This document shows positions 1-10,530 of a stretch of DNA of 64,000 bases, piece by piece (the first letter of the stretch is position 1; each line of letters opens with the position of its first letter). Source of the DNA: Xanthostigma xanthostigma (Eukaryota > Arthropoda > Insecta > Raphidioptera > Raphidiidae); the NCBI GenBank assembly GCA_963575645.1, contig OY754465.1, positions 6,448,001 through 6,512,000 on the forward strand, given 5' to 3'. Position numbers and translations under genes: made by a program. Under the pieces are notes generated by a model. It searched no databases, was not told the DNA's origin, and saw only the letters and a list, made by a program, of their open reading frames with translations.

Positions 1-442
1 TTTACTTTATCTTGTTAAACTGAGTTCATCAAAAGTTAGTTTGCTATTTAAATTCACGCTCGTATTTCATGGGAAAACTTTAGTAGCGTGGTAGAGAAAA
101 ATCTTTATTAGAATATTAAATTAGATTTTCAGTTTGAAAGATGCTGATTTTCTTACCGGATACATATATCGTCCTTACAATTTTCTTTGGGAAAAATTCT
201 AACTGCACTACGTGTCCTTCTAGAGTAAGATCCCAGAGCCGCCAGACACAACCTATTTTTAAATAAATGAAGCCTTACGTTTTGAGTAGTGTTTTATGTA
301 CTTAGAACGCTTGGCGTACCTCCATCATTGAGTCTGTGACAAATGTACAGGTACCAGGTGAGAAAGGTGAGTAAAAATAAGAGTCACTTAATTTAAATTT
401 AAATGGCTGATATTTATATACGTTTTGTAAAATCATATTAAT

Positions 443-1012
443 ATTATAAATGCGAATGTAAGTTTGTTTGTTACGCTTTCACGCAAAAACTACTTAACCG
501 ATCATCATGAAACTTTGCACATACACTCTTGAAGGTATTAGAAGTAACATAGGATACTTTTTATTAAAAAAAAATAAAAATTTTTTACGAAAAATAAGAA
601 AGGGTTGAAAACATTTTTTGGGCCCAAAAATACCGAAAAATTTCTCCGAATCGTTTCAAAATTGAAATTTAACCCTTTAGTAATGATTAAAATGTGCTAT
701 TAAAATTTCATTAAAATCGGCCCGACAGGACCGGACTTACAAATTTTATGAAAACGAAATATTATAAATGCGAATGAAGTTTGTTTGTTACGCTTTCACG
801 CAAAAACTACTTAACCGATCATCATGAAACTTTGCACATACACTCTTGAAGGTATTAGAAGTAACATAGGATACTTTTTATTAAAAAAAAATAAAAATTT
901 TTTACGAAAAATAAGAAAATTGTTTGTCAAAATATGTGCAATACCTCAACCCCTGATATGCATGTCAAAAGTCGATTTCCATCTCAATCGCGGGCGTAGC
1001 CGCGGGTAGCGG
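443..1012 (+). repeat. Tandemly duplicated LINE-like 3' tail fragments
   Basis: A block of about 160 bp beginning AATATTATAAATGCGAATG is present at 443-602 and again at about 759-918. The second copy runs into GCGGGCGTAGCCGCGGGTAG and then CTAGTATCACTATA. Insect genomes carry many interspersed elements whose tails have this style of text followed by a short AT-rich end. The spacer at 601-752 resembles 60227-60385. No open reading frame of useful length is present. I cannot tell whether the source is an RTE-type LINE or another element. Confidence 0.5.
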
Positions 1013-1102
1013 CTAGTATCACTATAAATTAGTATCTAGTATCGCCAGTCACTTTCCGCTGACCACAACTTCTGACAGACGCTTTAAAGCTCAGAGAGAA
1101 AT

Positions 1103-1320
1103 TAATGAACTTCACTTATTTTTAAATGCTTGATTGACCAAACATCCCCCCAGACGTAAAAAATGGTCAGCTGTAAGCGCGAGAGCTTTATGACTATTTT
1201 TTACGTCTGGGGGGATGTTTGGTCATTACAATTTGTCTGGCTGTTGAAATATAATTTTGTAATAGTTATCTGAATAACATATATAAAAATCAAGCATTTA
1301 AAAATAAGTGAAGTTCATTA
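1103..1320. mobile_element. Nested palindrome with a 91-bp MITE inside
   Basis: The outer arms 1103-1134 and 1289-1320 are perfect inverted repeats of about 32 bp. Inside them, 1135-1225 is a compact unit with ~30-bp inverted ends, starting TGACCAAACATCCCCCCAG and ending with its complement. Only about 30 bp separate the inner arms, so this piece would fold into one hairpin. It is non-coding and sits at the right side of the 227-1517 element. Confidence 0.65.
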
Positions 1321-1723
1321 TCATATATAAATATCAGCCATTTAAATTTAAATTAAGTGACTCTTATTTTTACTCCCCTTTCTCACCTGGTACCTGTACA
1401 TTTGTCACAGACTCAATGATGGAGGTACTCCAAGCGTTCTAAGTACATAAAACACTACTCAAAATGTAAGGTTTCATTTATTTAAAAATAGATTGTGTCT
1501 GGCGGCTCTGGGATCTTGGGCTATTCGTGTTTGATTCAAACCACGTCTAAATCAAATTCCTTTGTGAACATTTCACAGAGAAATATTACATTTTTCGTTC
1601 AATGTTTGTAGGTTGGTCATTAATTGACATATTATGTAAGCAAAGCGTAATTTATTTCCGTATAAATTTTGCACCTGAAATACGCTACATGCAAATTAGA
1701 GCGCTATTAAGATTTGTATACTT

Positions 1724-2058
1724 TAGTGATGTGTCGCTCCTGAGCGAGTCGTTCATAATGAACGACTCCCCTCTCGGAGCGGAGCGAGTCGCTCTTTTTT
1801 TTTTGTGAATGACTCACTCCGAGCGCCATTGCTCTGTGCTGAGCTGTTCTGTACTGTTGCATTCGCACATTTGCAGAGCGCACACAGCACACGCCGCAGA
1901 GGTACTAGTAAATTTTGCACGTACGGAGTTATCTTTGCTGAATCATTTAATGTTAAAATATGACACACTATAAGTGCAATAGTACTAAGCTTACAGTGAC
2001 TTAAACCATTCACATTGACGTCGTTGACAAAGATATAATATTGTAACAATAAACGTTA
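1724..2058 (-). mobile_element. hAT-M1 MITE, partial copy 1
   Basis: The copy begins TAGTGATGTGTCGC, the terminal sequence shared by the complete copies at 18551-19378 and 49423-50022, and continues with the subterminal palindrome GAGTCGTTCATAATGAACGA. It stops inside the element, where a second half-copy starts. Reading frames of 60-100 codons here are shared by every copy of the MITE and are not genes. Confidence 0.7.
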
Positions 2059-2068
2059 TTGTATATTT

Positions 2069-2345
2069 TAGTGAATGAATCCCTTCTCGGAGCGGACCGA
2101 GTCGCTTTTTTTTGTGAATGACTCACTCCGAGCGCCATTGCTTTGTGCTGAGCTGTTCTGTACTGTTGCATTCGCACAGAGCGCACACAGCATAGACCAC
2201 AGAGGCACTAGTGAATTTTGCACGTACGGAGTTATCTTTGCTGAATCATTTAATGTTGAATGACACACTATAAGTGCAATAGTACTAAGCTTACAGTGAC
2301 TTAAACCATTCACATTGACGTCGTTGACAAAGATATAATATTGTA
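2069..2345 (-). mobile_element. hAT-M1 MITE, partial copy 2 in tandem
   Basis: This repeats most of 1724-2058 in the same orientation and starts TAGTGAATGAATCCC, lacking the first part of the terminal repeat. It differs by small indels, including loss of ATTTGC in the GCACAGAGCG region. The far half of the element is missing, so the pair looks like a local tandem duplication of a truncated MITE. Confidence 0.65.
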
Positions 2346-2660
2346 GAATCATGTACATAAGAATATAAACAATTTTATCGCGTTTTTAAGAACGTTTTAA
2401 TCTGAATTTGGATTGGTATCGAGAAATGACGAATATGCAAATGTAACTATTGTTGTTGGTGATGCCTCACAATAAAAACTTTCAAGAATGAAATATTAAG
2501 TGAAATATGGCATACCTATATAGCGACGCTTTTAAAACATATCTTTTATGCTAAAAATACTGTGCGTATATAGCACTTAAACTTTGTCACAGTATATTTA
2601 TATAGTATGTTCATTGTGACTTTATTATGTGTAGTGAATTTTATTTTTAGACAAAATAAT
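2346..2660. other. No recognisable feature
   Basis: AT-rich sequence without an open reading frame, a clear repeat or an RNA gene that I can support. Confidence 0.5.
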
Positions 2661-3216
2661 AGTTATTGGCGTAACTAGTAGTCTGTCATTCATGGCGTGT
2701 CAGCACGAGTCGTAGGTGCGCAGGCACGAGCGAAGCGAGTGCATACTGCGCACCGGAGACGAGTGCTGAAAACATCGCGCTGACAGGTCATGACTTAGCC
2801 TACAAGTTGCGCCCATAATTTTATTCAACAATTGCGCGTTATTCATGTTTTAATTATAATGAGATTATGTAAATATCTATTTATTTCTTTATAAAAAAAA
2901 CTGTCAATACTAACAGCTCCAAACAGTACGATTCAATGTTTTGGTTTGAGGTTAGCCGGTTATGAATAAACTCCATGTCGAAAACATTCGGCCTCTCAAT
3001 TTTAGTCTCAATGGGTAACAACAGGGAGTTGTTGTTACCTACTATTTCGTTACGACTCAGAAAATAGTTACGTTTATTTTCATTACTCCACAATGGCCGA
3101 GCTAGTAGAAATCTTCATTGAGTTATGACAAGTAATTGTCCCCAGTCGGTAAATGGCTATTTAGGGTTCGGTTTTTAGGCATGATAAAACATGAATAACG
3201 CGCATGAGTTGAATAA
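2661..3216. mobile_element. Composite hairpin plus TIR element, copy 1
   Basis: The right part, 2821-3216, has ~32-bp inverted ends (TTATTCAAC...GTTGAATAA, with GCGCGTTATTCATG inside each end). Directly left lies a small hairpin unit whose ends GGCGTAACTAGTAG and CTACAAGTTGCGCC are near complements. The same two-part order recurs at 45986-46457, so they behave as one unit. Relative to that copy, this one has about 80 extra GC-richer bases (about 2694-2775) in the hairpin loop. No coding potential. Confidence 0.6.
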
Positions 3217-3370
3217 AAAAAATAACCGCTACATACATCCCTTGAGAAATATATATGAATGAATTTTTGATTTTGATACCGGGTATTATTCAAAAATATG
3301 CTTTATAATCTTGCATCCATCTTTTAGATTATCGTCACTAGAGAGCTGAGGTCATCAGTGTCTATATAAT

Positions 3371-3712
3371 TCACTAGCGGTCCCGCCCGGTTTCACCCGG
3401 GTGTAAAAGAACTAATCGGAGGGGGGGGAGTTACATGAGTACGTATGTTCATCTTAGTTTATCGAGATGAATGTTGTGTCCAAATTTCATGATGATCGGA
3501 GTTACCGTTCACAAGTTTTTGTCAGACGGACAAATTTTGATTAATGCTCCGCTCCTATTGGTCGTAGCGTGATATTATATAGCCTATAGCCTTCATTGAT
3601 AAATGGACTATCCAACAAAAATATTTTTTTTCAATTCGAACCAGTAGTTCCTGAGATTAGCGCGTTTAACCAAACAAATAAACAAACTCTTCAAGCTAGA
3701 TGTATACAAAAA
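3371..3712 (-). mobile_element. Interspersed element R, minus-strand copy
   Basis: Read on the minus strand, this starts near TTTGGTTAAACGCGCTAATC and ends ACCCGGGTGAAACCGGGC then GGGACCGCTAGT. The same text lies on the plus strand at 10531-11257, where it is interrupted. Short elements ending in a GC-rich block plus CTAGT are widespread in insects and are usually read as LINE-like 3' tails or SINEs. Family assignment is inference. Confidence 0.55.
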
Positions 3713-3922
3713 AATATAAACAGAAAAAAGTGAAGAAAACTAAAATTTCGTTCTAGGAACCTTTAAACCTGTTCAATTACAGACTAAGTTACGATTTTAT
3801 TTATTTGAATTAATTGAGCTAACGTCTGTATAATTCATTAAAAAAACAAATCTCGCAGTATGTGGATTTTATAAACTGTTACTATATAATATACAGACAC
3901 CGGATAACCATACCATATTATA

Positions 3923-4563
3923 TCGCACGTTGAAAACAAAAGTGACAAAAAGGCAAAAAATTACATTTTACAGTAGAGCACTTTTTAGTTTTAATAATAT
4001 TGTTTTGCCCTAAAAAAGTTACTATTAAAATACTGCTTATAGAGATTCTTTTGTTAATAATGAGACAATTTATTATTGTTTTAATTTATTTGTTGACCAC
4101 AATGTTAAAAATAAAGTTATTAAAAAAAAGACCTTTCAACAATAATTTTTTGTTTAGTGTCATTGTTGTCATAACCTATAATCAGTAAATTGGAGACTTC
4201 AACTGCAAAAAGTGTCATTAAACAAAATGTGTCATTTTATGTATTTACTTACTTGCATTAATTTTTGTAGCAACTGTAGTCAGTAAACTGTCATTTAACA
4301 AAATGTGTCACTTTTTTACTTACAGCGACGTACGTACCAAACAACTGCTTTGATACAATTAAAATAGTGTCGTTATATCATACACGACCATGGGCAATTC
4401 TTTCAAAATATAAAGTGACACTAGCTCAATCTAGCGGAAATAAGTGGATTTATGAGCAAACGGAAATTTTCGTATAGTGACACTCTTGCAGTAAAACATG
4501 AACCTTACAAAAGGTGAAAAGTTAACTCTTTTGTATAGTGTCACTATTGTTTTCAACGTGCGA
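3923..4563. mobile_element. TA-flanked MITE with GTGTCA subterminal repeats
   Basis: The ends TCGCACGTTGAAAAC (left) and its exact complement (right) are flanked by TA at 3921-3922 and 4564-4565. Near-matches of the motif GTGTCA or GTGACA occur many times, mostly within 300 bp of the ends. A TA duplication fits Tc1/mariner-type insertion, although the repeated subterminal motifs are more typical of other superfamilies. The only open reading frame (4000-4188) is AT-rich and unconvincing. Confidence 0.6.
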
Positions 4564-4565
4564 TA

Positions 4566-5340
4566 TGTAAAATATATTCTAAACAAACTCTTCAGCTTTA
4601 TATATTAGTATAGAAGATAATATGTTTATAACTGCTAGGACTAGGATATGCAGTTATGTACACTCTTCATATTTTCTGACTGTCTTATGTCCTAGAGCTT
4701 AGAGAAGTATAATAATTTATACAATGATAATTATTTTAATTGATTGTGTACAGATTATAAAGAATGTTACAAAAAAAACTGAATACTGTTAAATAACGTC
4801 TATAAATCCACAATAAAAAATGTTGACTTACAAAAACTTCTTATTAAAATGAACAAAATTATTTCCATTTTTGTATGGTATGATAGATTGTAGAATAATG
4901 AAAATATTAAGAACTGATTTTAAAGACATGCGGTATGCATATTTACAAACTTAGGTAACACTAAATGATAGATGTCTTCACATTTACCTGGTAGAAGGGT
5001 ATTTTATCCTAGAGTAAGAACTTATTGAAACATACGCGAGAGAAGAAGACTTAACGTCAATTGCTACCATAGTAACACGACCAAGTATTCATAGGAAATA
5101 CTATCTTATAAGATAAACGCATACAAATTCACAAAAATTGTCCTATTTTTTGAGTACAGCCTAATGCAGTGATGACGAACCTTTTTGAGATGTGGGTCAA
5201 ATTCTTAAATAATATTTCATAAAGATTTACGCTTAAAATCCAACGAGAGCTAAGTAATTGCAATGTATTACTTTTGTTTTCATTATCTTTATGTTTATAT
5301 TTCTTTCTTCTTACATTAAACTGTTCATTTCGTTATTGAA
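4566..5340. other. No recognisable feature
   Basis: Very AT-rich DNA. I saw no gene, RNA gene or repeat shared with the rest of the window. Confidence 0.5.
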
Positions 5341-6215
5341 CAATTTTATAAATTAATATTTTGTTCAATACATTAAATATTCTACGTTTAAGGAGGTTGG
5401 GCCGTTTTACGAAGATAATGAAAAAAATCTGAAATAAAGTTTTTTTAATAGATTTTTTTATGACAAAATTTTCTGTAAAAAATCCAAAATCATTAGGAGA
5501 TTTATTAAGTTAAAAATTAAAAAAAAACTTACATGTAGTCTTATGGAAAATATGTCAACCTAGCATGCAAACGGTACATTTTAATTTTTTGCAAATAACC
5601 AAATAATGTCAGCAGTTCCGAAAACTAACTATGTAAAGCATCGATGTCTTACGAACTTTTTAACATTTTTTCAAATTTAATTAGAAGACTTTTAATCAAT
5701 AAAAAAAAGTTATTAAACCTTAGCACTTTTTGATTATGGACTTTTATTCTTGACAATTTTCACAATTTTAACTAAATTTTCAACTTTTTAATGATTTAAT
5801 TTTAATTTTTATTAGTTCTAATTCCTTTTTTTAATTATTTACTGCAAAAAATATGTAAAATACAGATATTTACATAAATTTATTATTTCTAACCTAACTT
5901 TGTACAAAAAATTCAAAAGTTAGACCATTAATTAATATTAAAAAAAAAACTTTTTTATGCCTTTATGACAATAGTTTATTGGTATCATTGACTTATAACC
6001 TTTTGTAAAAATTTATTATGGAAAAGTTCCCATTTAGAATTCGACTTACCTACTTTTGATTGGGACTGTAACGCATCAACCTCCTTAAAGTGAATAAAAT
6101 TGTAAATTCATTTTAAAGTTCATATTTTGTCAATTTTCGGGTGAATAATAACAAATGATGGCAGGAAGAAGTTTTACTTCAGTCGTGTGGTCTAAAGCAC
6201 ACTCGTTTTTTCATA
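5341..6215 (+). repeat. Interspersed repeat L, split by a TTAA insertion
   Basis: The outer pieces 5341-5391 and 6085-6215 match, in reverse complement, the continuous stretch at about 45408-45575. The right piece contains AGTCGTGTGGTCTAAAGC, which resembles a tRNA-type A box, so the repeat may be a decayed SINE. The comparison gives the uninterrupted sequence and so defines the insertion at 5392-6084. Confidence 0.6.
5392..6084. mobile_element. 693-bp TTAA-target MITE (piggyBac/Kolobok type)
   Basis: The element starts GGAGGTTG and ends CAACCTCC, with TTAA at 5388-5391 and again at 6085-6088. The empty site CGTTTAAAGTG survives at 45.5 kb on the other strand, so the exact borders are known. 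The terminal repeat is short (8 perfect bases, then partial pairing such as CGTT) and the interior is almost pure A/T without coding capacity. TTAA duplication is diagnostic for piggyBac-like and Kolobok-like transposases; which of the two cannot be decided here. Confidence 0.8.
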
Positions 6216-6869
6216 TGTAATACTGATTATAAATATGCATAGAAGTATACATAGAGTTTAGGCAAAAAACCAGTAGAAATATCTATGTTCCAAATTGTTA
6301 TTGCTCTACGAAATGACAGGAACTAATACTTTGGATTTGTCCCACGCCATCTATCTTCCTACTTCACCTGTTCACCAGTAGATAGTACTTCCTTAGCAAA
6401 CGTGAGTTTACTTTAATTCAACCACTAAATCAACATTGCGTTAGTTCATAACACTAAGCAATTATAATAAATAATTACCCTGTTGCGTTATGGATGCTTT
6501 TGAGTAACAGGGGAACTGTATGTTAGATATGAAGGAACGTTCTACACAGTTACATAACATGTAGGTACACAATCATTCTATAAACTGTAACTTCTCCTTA
6601 ACGTCAATTAATGATGATCACTCGAAGTTTGTTAGCCAATTAAAAGTTATCAATAAAAATATAATTGGACTGAAATCGTCGTCAAGCTTCTCTTTCAAAA
6701 TTGTCTTTTCCACTTCTCGTGGCCTTTGAGGCGTCGTCATTGCATAAACGTTTTGTTAAAAAGTCTCCATATCTTTTGGAGTCTATTTAATAATCCTTAA
6801 AAATCTCTATCTTTCTCATGGTCTTTGTTATTTCTTTGTTCCATGAAACATTTTTTCTTTCCTTTTTTT
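6216..6869. other. No recognisable feature
   Basis: Moderately AT-rich sequence. No reading frame resembles a known protein and nothing matches the repeat families in this window. Confidence 0.45.
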
Positions 6870-7447
6870 GACGTGATAACGTCTTATAAATTGATGAATC
6901 ACCAATCTTATAAATTGATAAAACACCGGCTGCATGCACGAAAAAGTGTAACGTTCCTAACGTTCGTAACGTTCCGCCTGAGCCTGTGCGTGCTTTTCTC
7001 GAAAACGGCCCTAACGATTTGGATGAAATTTACTGAAAAGGGATTTTGGGGGGCAAAAAATCGTTTTAGCTAGGTCTCATCTCTCGAAAAAATCGTTTTC
7101 ATACAAATTTTATCATTATAAAAATCAATTTTTTGACGTATGAAAATACTTAAATATTGTAAGTAGGTTTTGGAATTTTATATAAACAGTGAAACAATTG
7201 TTTTCAAAATATTATGACAGCTAATCTTTGAGACTTAAAATAAATACGAAAGAAAGAAAGTTAAAAAAAACAATTATATTATAGGTGGTGAGTAATTTAA
7301 ATAAATAAAATTAACCTAAATTTGAAGCGAAAGATGCAATATCATAGATTCGAATTATTATAATTATTATATAAATTTAGGTTATGTATTACGGAATACG
7401 TTATCACGTAAAACTATCGTCCGTAAACCGACTTTACAGACAACCAA
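6870..7447 (+). mobile_element. Element D, copy a
   Basis: It starts GACGTGATAACGTCTTATAA after a run of T and ends ACAGACAACCAA before a run of T. The inner complement ACGTTATCACGT lies about 45 bp from the right end, so the two sides share a 13-bp inverted motif. Nearly the same element occurs in reverse at 13027-13621, a short variant at 18628-18872 and an interrupted one at 47083-48079. The 82-codon frame inside is shared with copy b and shows no domain. The superfamily is unknown to me. Confidence 0.65.
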
Positions 7448-7454
7448 TTTTTTT

Positions 7455-8048
7455 GAAGTAAGTTTAGTGATCATAATCTACTTCTCTTGGTTACTTATTC
7501 TTTCCATTATTGTTGTGACTTCCCGTTTTTTTTCAACTTCTTGTTTCCATCGTTACTCTTCTTTTAGACTCCTAGAACGTCTCTACTTCTAGCCGATTTT
7601 TGTGCTGTAATATTAATAAAGAAGAGTCGCCGAAAAAACACATTTATTCATTTTTATCAACCCCTTACTGAATATATTGACAGATAAGACGGTACAATCT
7701 GGTATAAAGAAAACGGTTTCAAAGTTGCGAATATATTTTATGGTGTAGAATAGCACAAATGAAAACAATTTCACTTTAATTAAATTAAGAGTATTATTTT
7801 ATCAACGGCTACAATATAAAAGCAACAACTCTAGTTAAAAATAAACGTCTTATATCACAGAAGATTTAATACACAAAAATCTACAAATCTTTCTGCACCG
7901 TTGTGCTTTCTCATTGCATTTATATAAGTAAAAAGAAGTTAGCTACTTTGTGCAAACAAAATTTAGCTAACTTAACTAGAGAAAAATAACTATTTGGTAG
8001 GAAATGTGAATAATAGATTTTCCTTTTGCGTACTCGTTCAACAGAAAT
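7455..8048. other. No recognisable feature
   Basis: AT-rich non-coding stretch between a copy of element D and a hAT fragment. Confidence 0.45.
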
Positions 8049-8480
8049 GTCTAGAGCAGAAATCCCCAAACTTTTTTGTCTCGTAGACCACTTGCCATGT
8101 TTTTCGGTTTTGGGTAGACCCCCTGCTTATCTGATATTGGTTTTTTGCAAAATCATTAATTTCAAATATATTTTTGACAACCGGTATAGTTCTACTCACT
8201 TTGAACGATTTAAATTTATAACGGTAGTGAAATGTAGTGTGAAATGTTTAGTTTTATATATTTATTAATTAGATTCAAATTAATCGAATCAAATTAAAAT
8301 TTACTTTCTAAAATAAAATAACTAAGCAAAAAATAAATGCTTTTAGTGTGAGGGATGAACCTGATGCTTTAATAATAAATTTTCATCATTTGGCATCAAT
8401 TTAGTTAGATTTAATCTTAAATCTCTTCGGTTAACGATGTCCAGTTTGTTTCTTTTTTTGTTAGGAGATTCACTATCGTT
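8049..8480 (+). mobile_element. hAT-N element, truncated copy
   Basis: It opens with CAGAAATCCCCAAAC, a variant of the hAT-type end seen at 13931, and is collinear with that copy up to ATTCACTATCGTTGACC. The right terminal repeat is missing. It retains the uninterrupted sequence AGTTAGATTTAATCTTAAAT, which is the empty site for the Harbinger MITE at 14302-15111. Confidence 0.7.
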
Positions 8481-9276
8481 GACCCCGATTTTCATTTTCA
8501 TTTTTGTCGGAAATGCGTCATTTTCGAGAAAATCTACCTCGGTTTTCTTTTTACAAAAAAACGAATTTTGACAGTTAAAAATAAAAAAAAATATTCTCAC
8601 TATTTGGCCCGAATGTTTCCACGATCTGACAGCCAACCTTCCTAAAGCTAAAAATAACGACATTTAATGTTGTGTGTTAAAACTTACAAGAAATAAAAAA
8701 ATAAAATAAAAATTCTTCACAGAAATGTTATCATAAAAAAAATAATGCATTTCCGACCCCTAAGTGATAGAGGTAAATTATTCCAAATTATTCTCCTGAG
8801 AGAACGAGCAATTACCGGTCGCCTTATATAATTTTTTTCAGTCGTTTTCTTTTAATTTTATAAAATACTCTTTTCAATTGTCCATTTTTATCATACAGTA
8901 GAAATCTTTTCGTTTTGCCAACTTTTTTTTTTATATTATTGCAACATAAATTTTATTTGCTGATAACGCCGTTCAGTGTTCACCCGGTATATTAAGTGAA
9001 CGTTCGTTTATCATTAGTAAGAGTGCGCATGCGTCCATGATGATGAATAACGCGTCTGTCTTTTGTCCGTGGAAGCGAATATTAAGGTGGCGGAGTTAAA
9101 GAGGATACAAGAGCATATCTGCTGAATGGGGTAGCGCAAATCGGTTAGTAGGCTTCTGCTATCGTCTGTATGTTTACGAGTACGCCTATCCATTGTGAAG
9201 GAAACGAGCACGGACTATGTTGCTCTTCATGCAAGCCGACCTGCCTCTGTATACCACGCAACCATTAATTACGAGT
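8481..9276. other. No recognisable feature
   Basis: No gene or repeat identified. A 65-codon minus-strand frame at 9014-9211 has no recognisable motif and I do not call it. Confidence 0.45.
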
Positions 9277-9284
9277 GAGTTAAA

Positions 9285-10288
9285 GTGATGTGTCCACATG
9301 ACTCTTTATTAGGAGCTGGCTCCGTGCGCTCCTCTCACTAAAAAGAATCGTTCAAAGTTGCGACACTAGACAGTACGCACTACACAAGAGTGCTGACTGT
9401 AGAGGTGTGAACTGTCATCATGCATGCTCAGGAGTTACGTAGCATTGCACAGCACAATAGTGTGTAGGTACTGTGCTCTGAGCTCATTTTAATATGATTC
9501 TGATCTTATATTATTCGCATTTCGGATAAACTATTAAGTATAATAAAAGCTTTGCAATAACAATGTTTATTGTTACAATATTATATCTTTGTCAACGACG
9601 TCAATGTGAATGGTTTAAGTCACTGTAAGTTTAGTATTATTGCAAATCTTTGATTAACGTCTGATTAGAACTCTTCAATAAATAAAATTATCGACCAATT
9701 TTTCAGACAATATATTAACAAAAAATATAATTAATACATTAACGTTTCGATCCGGATTTGGATCTTCTTCAGAACGGATCTAAGAAATAATTAATATTTA
9801 ATTTCTAATTCGCTTTATATAGCCCAATCATATCTTACACTAAAAATCGCTAATCTCGCTAACTTTAGTGTAAGATATGACGGCTATATAAAGCAAATTA
9901 GAAATTAAATATTAATTATTTTTTATATTTTTTAGAACCGTTCTGAAGAAGATCCAAATCCGGATCGAAACGTTAATGTATTAATTATATTTTTTGTTAA
10001 TATATTGTCTAAAAAATTGGTCGATAATTTTATTTATTGATTAGTACTATTGCACTCACAGTGTGTCATTCGACATAAAATGATAACTCCGTACGTGCAT
10101 AATTCACTAGTGCCTCTGTGGCTTGTGCTGTGTGCGCTCTGTAAATGTGCGAATGCAACAGTACAGAATAGCTCAGCACAACGCAATGACGCTCGGAGTG
10201 ACCCAGTCACAAAAAAAGAGCGAATCGTTCCGCTCCGAGAAAGGAGTCGTTCATTATGAACGACACGATTATGAGCGACACATCACTA
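9285..10288 (-). mobile_element. hAT-M1 MITE, complete copy with F1 insertion
   Basis: The left end GTGATGTGTCC and right end GACACATCACTA are the inverted terminal repeats of the family. The flanks GAGTTAAA (9277-9284) and AAGTTAAA (10289-10296) match in 7 of 8 bases, fitting the 8-bp duplication of hAT transposases. Two bases appear to be missing from the left end. The copy is split by the foldback at 9645-10041. Other copies lie at 1724, 2069, 18551 and 49423. Confidence 0.75.
9645..10041. mobile_element. F1 foldback with hammerhead-like motifs
   Basis: This piece separates the two halves of a hAT-M1 copy and is flanked by TAGTATTATTGCA (9632-9644) and TAGTACTATTGCA (10042-10054), a 13-bp duplication with one mismatch. 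Its arms are inverted copies of about 150 bp. Each contains CTGAAGAAG, a GATCC/GGATC stem, then GAAACGTTAATG, resembling the catalytic core of hammerhead ribozymes found in Penelope-like elements. The left arm has about 32 extra terminal bases. Long target duplications and inverted arms fit a Penelope-type or other target-primed origin better than a cut-and-paste one. Confidence 0.6.
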
Positions 10289-10530
10289 AAGTTAAAGGTG
10301 ACGCGATAGTCTAGCTCAGACAGGATCGCTGTTATGAATTTTGATTACGAACAAACTACTTGATAATTTGGTTTCTCAAGAATAACATTATACTTGGGTT
10401 GAAGTATCAGTCGAGATTAATATAAGGCAGGTAATTGAAACCGGTCTGAAATTTCTGAAATAGTTCAAATAGCTTTATGTCTATGCATATTCACCGAGTA
10501 CTATAGAAGTTACTATTCTTGGAACAAATC

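Larger units (their letters stand above)
227..1517. mobile_element. 1.3-kb element with ~195-bp terminal inverted repeats
   Basis: The arm 227-421 and the reverse complement of 1321-1517 match almost base for base, with about seven differences by eye. Both outer ends read AAGATCCCAGAGCCGCC. The interior holds no transposase; it contains a duplicated LINE-like tail (443-1012) and a further palindrome (1103-1320). Long arms with non-coding filler indicate a foldback or non-autonomous DNA element. I could not find a convincing target-site duplication (flanks CTAGAGT and GGGCTAT), so the superfamily is open. Confidence 0.75.
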
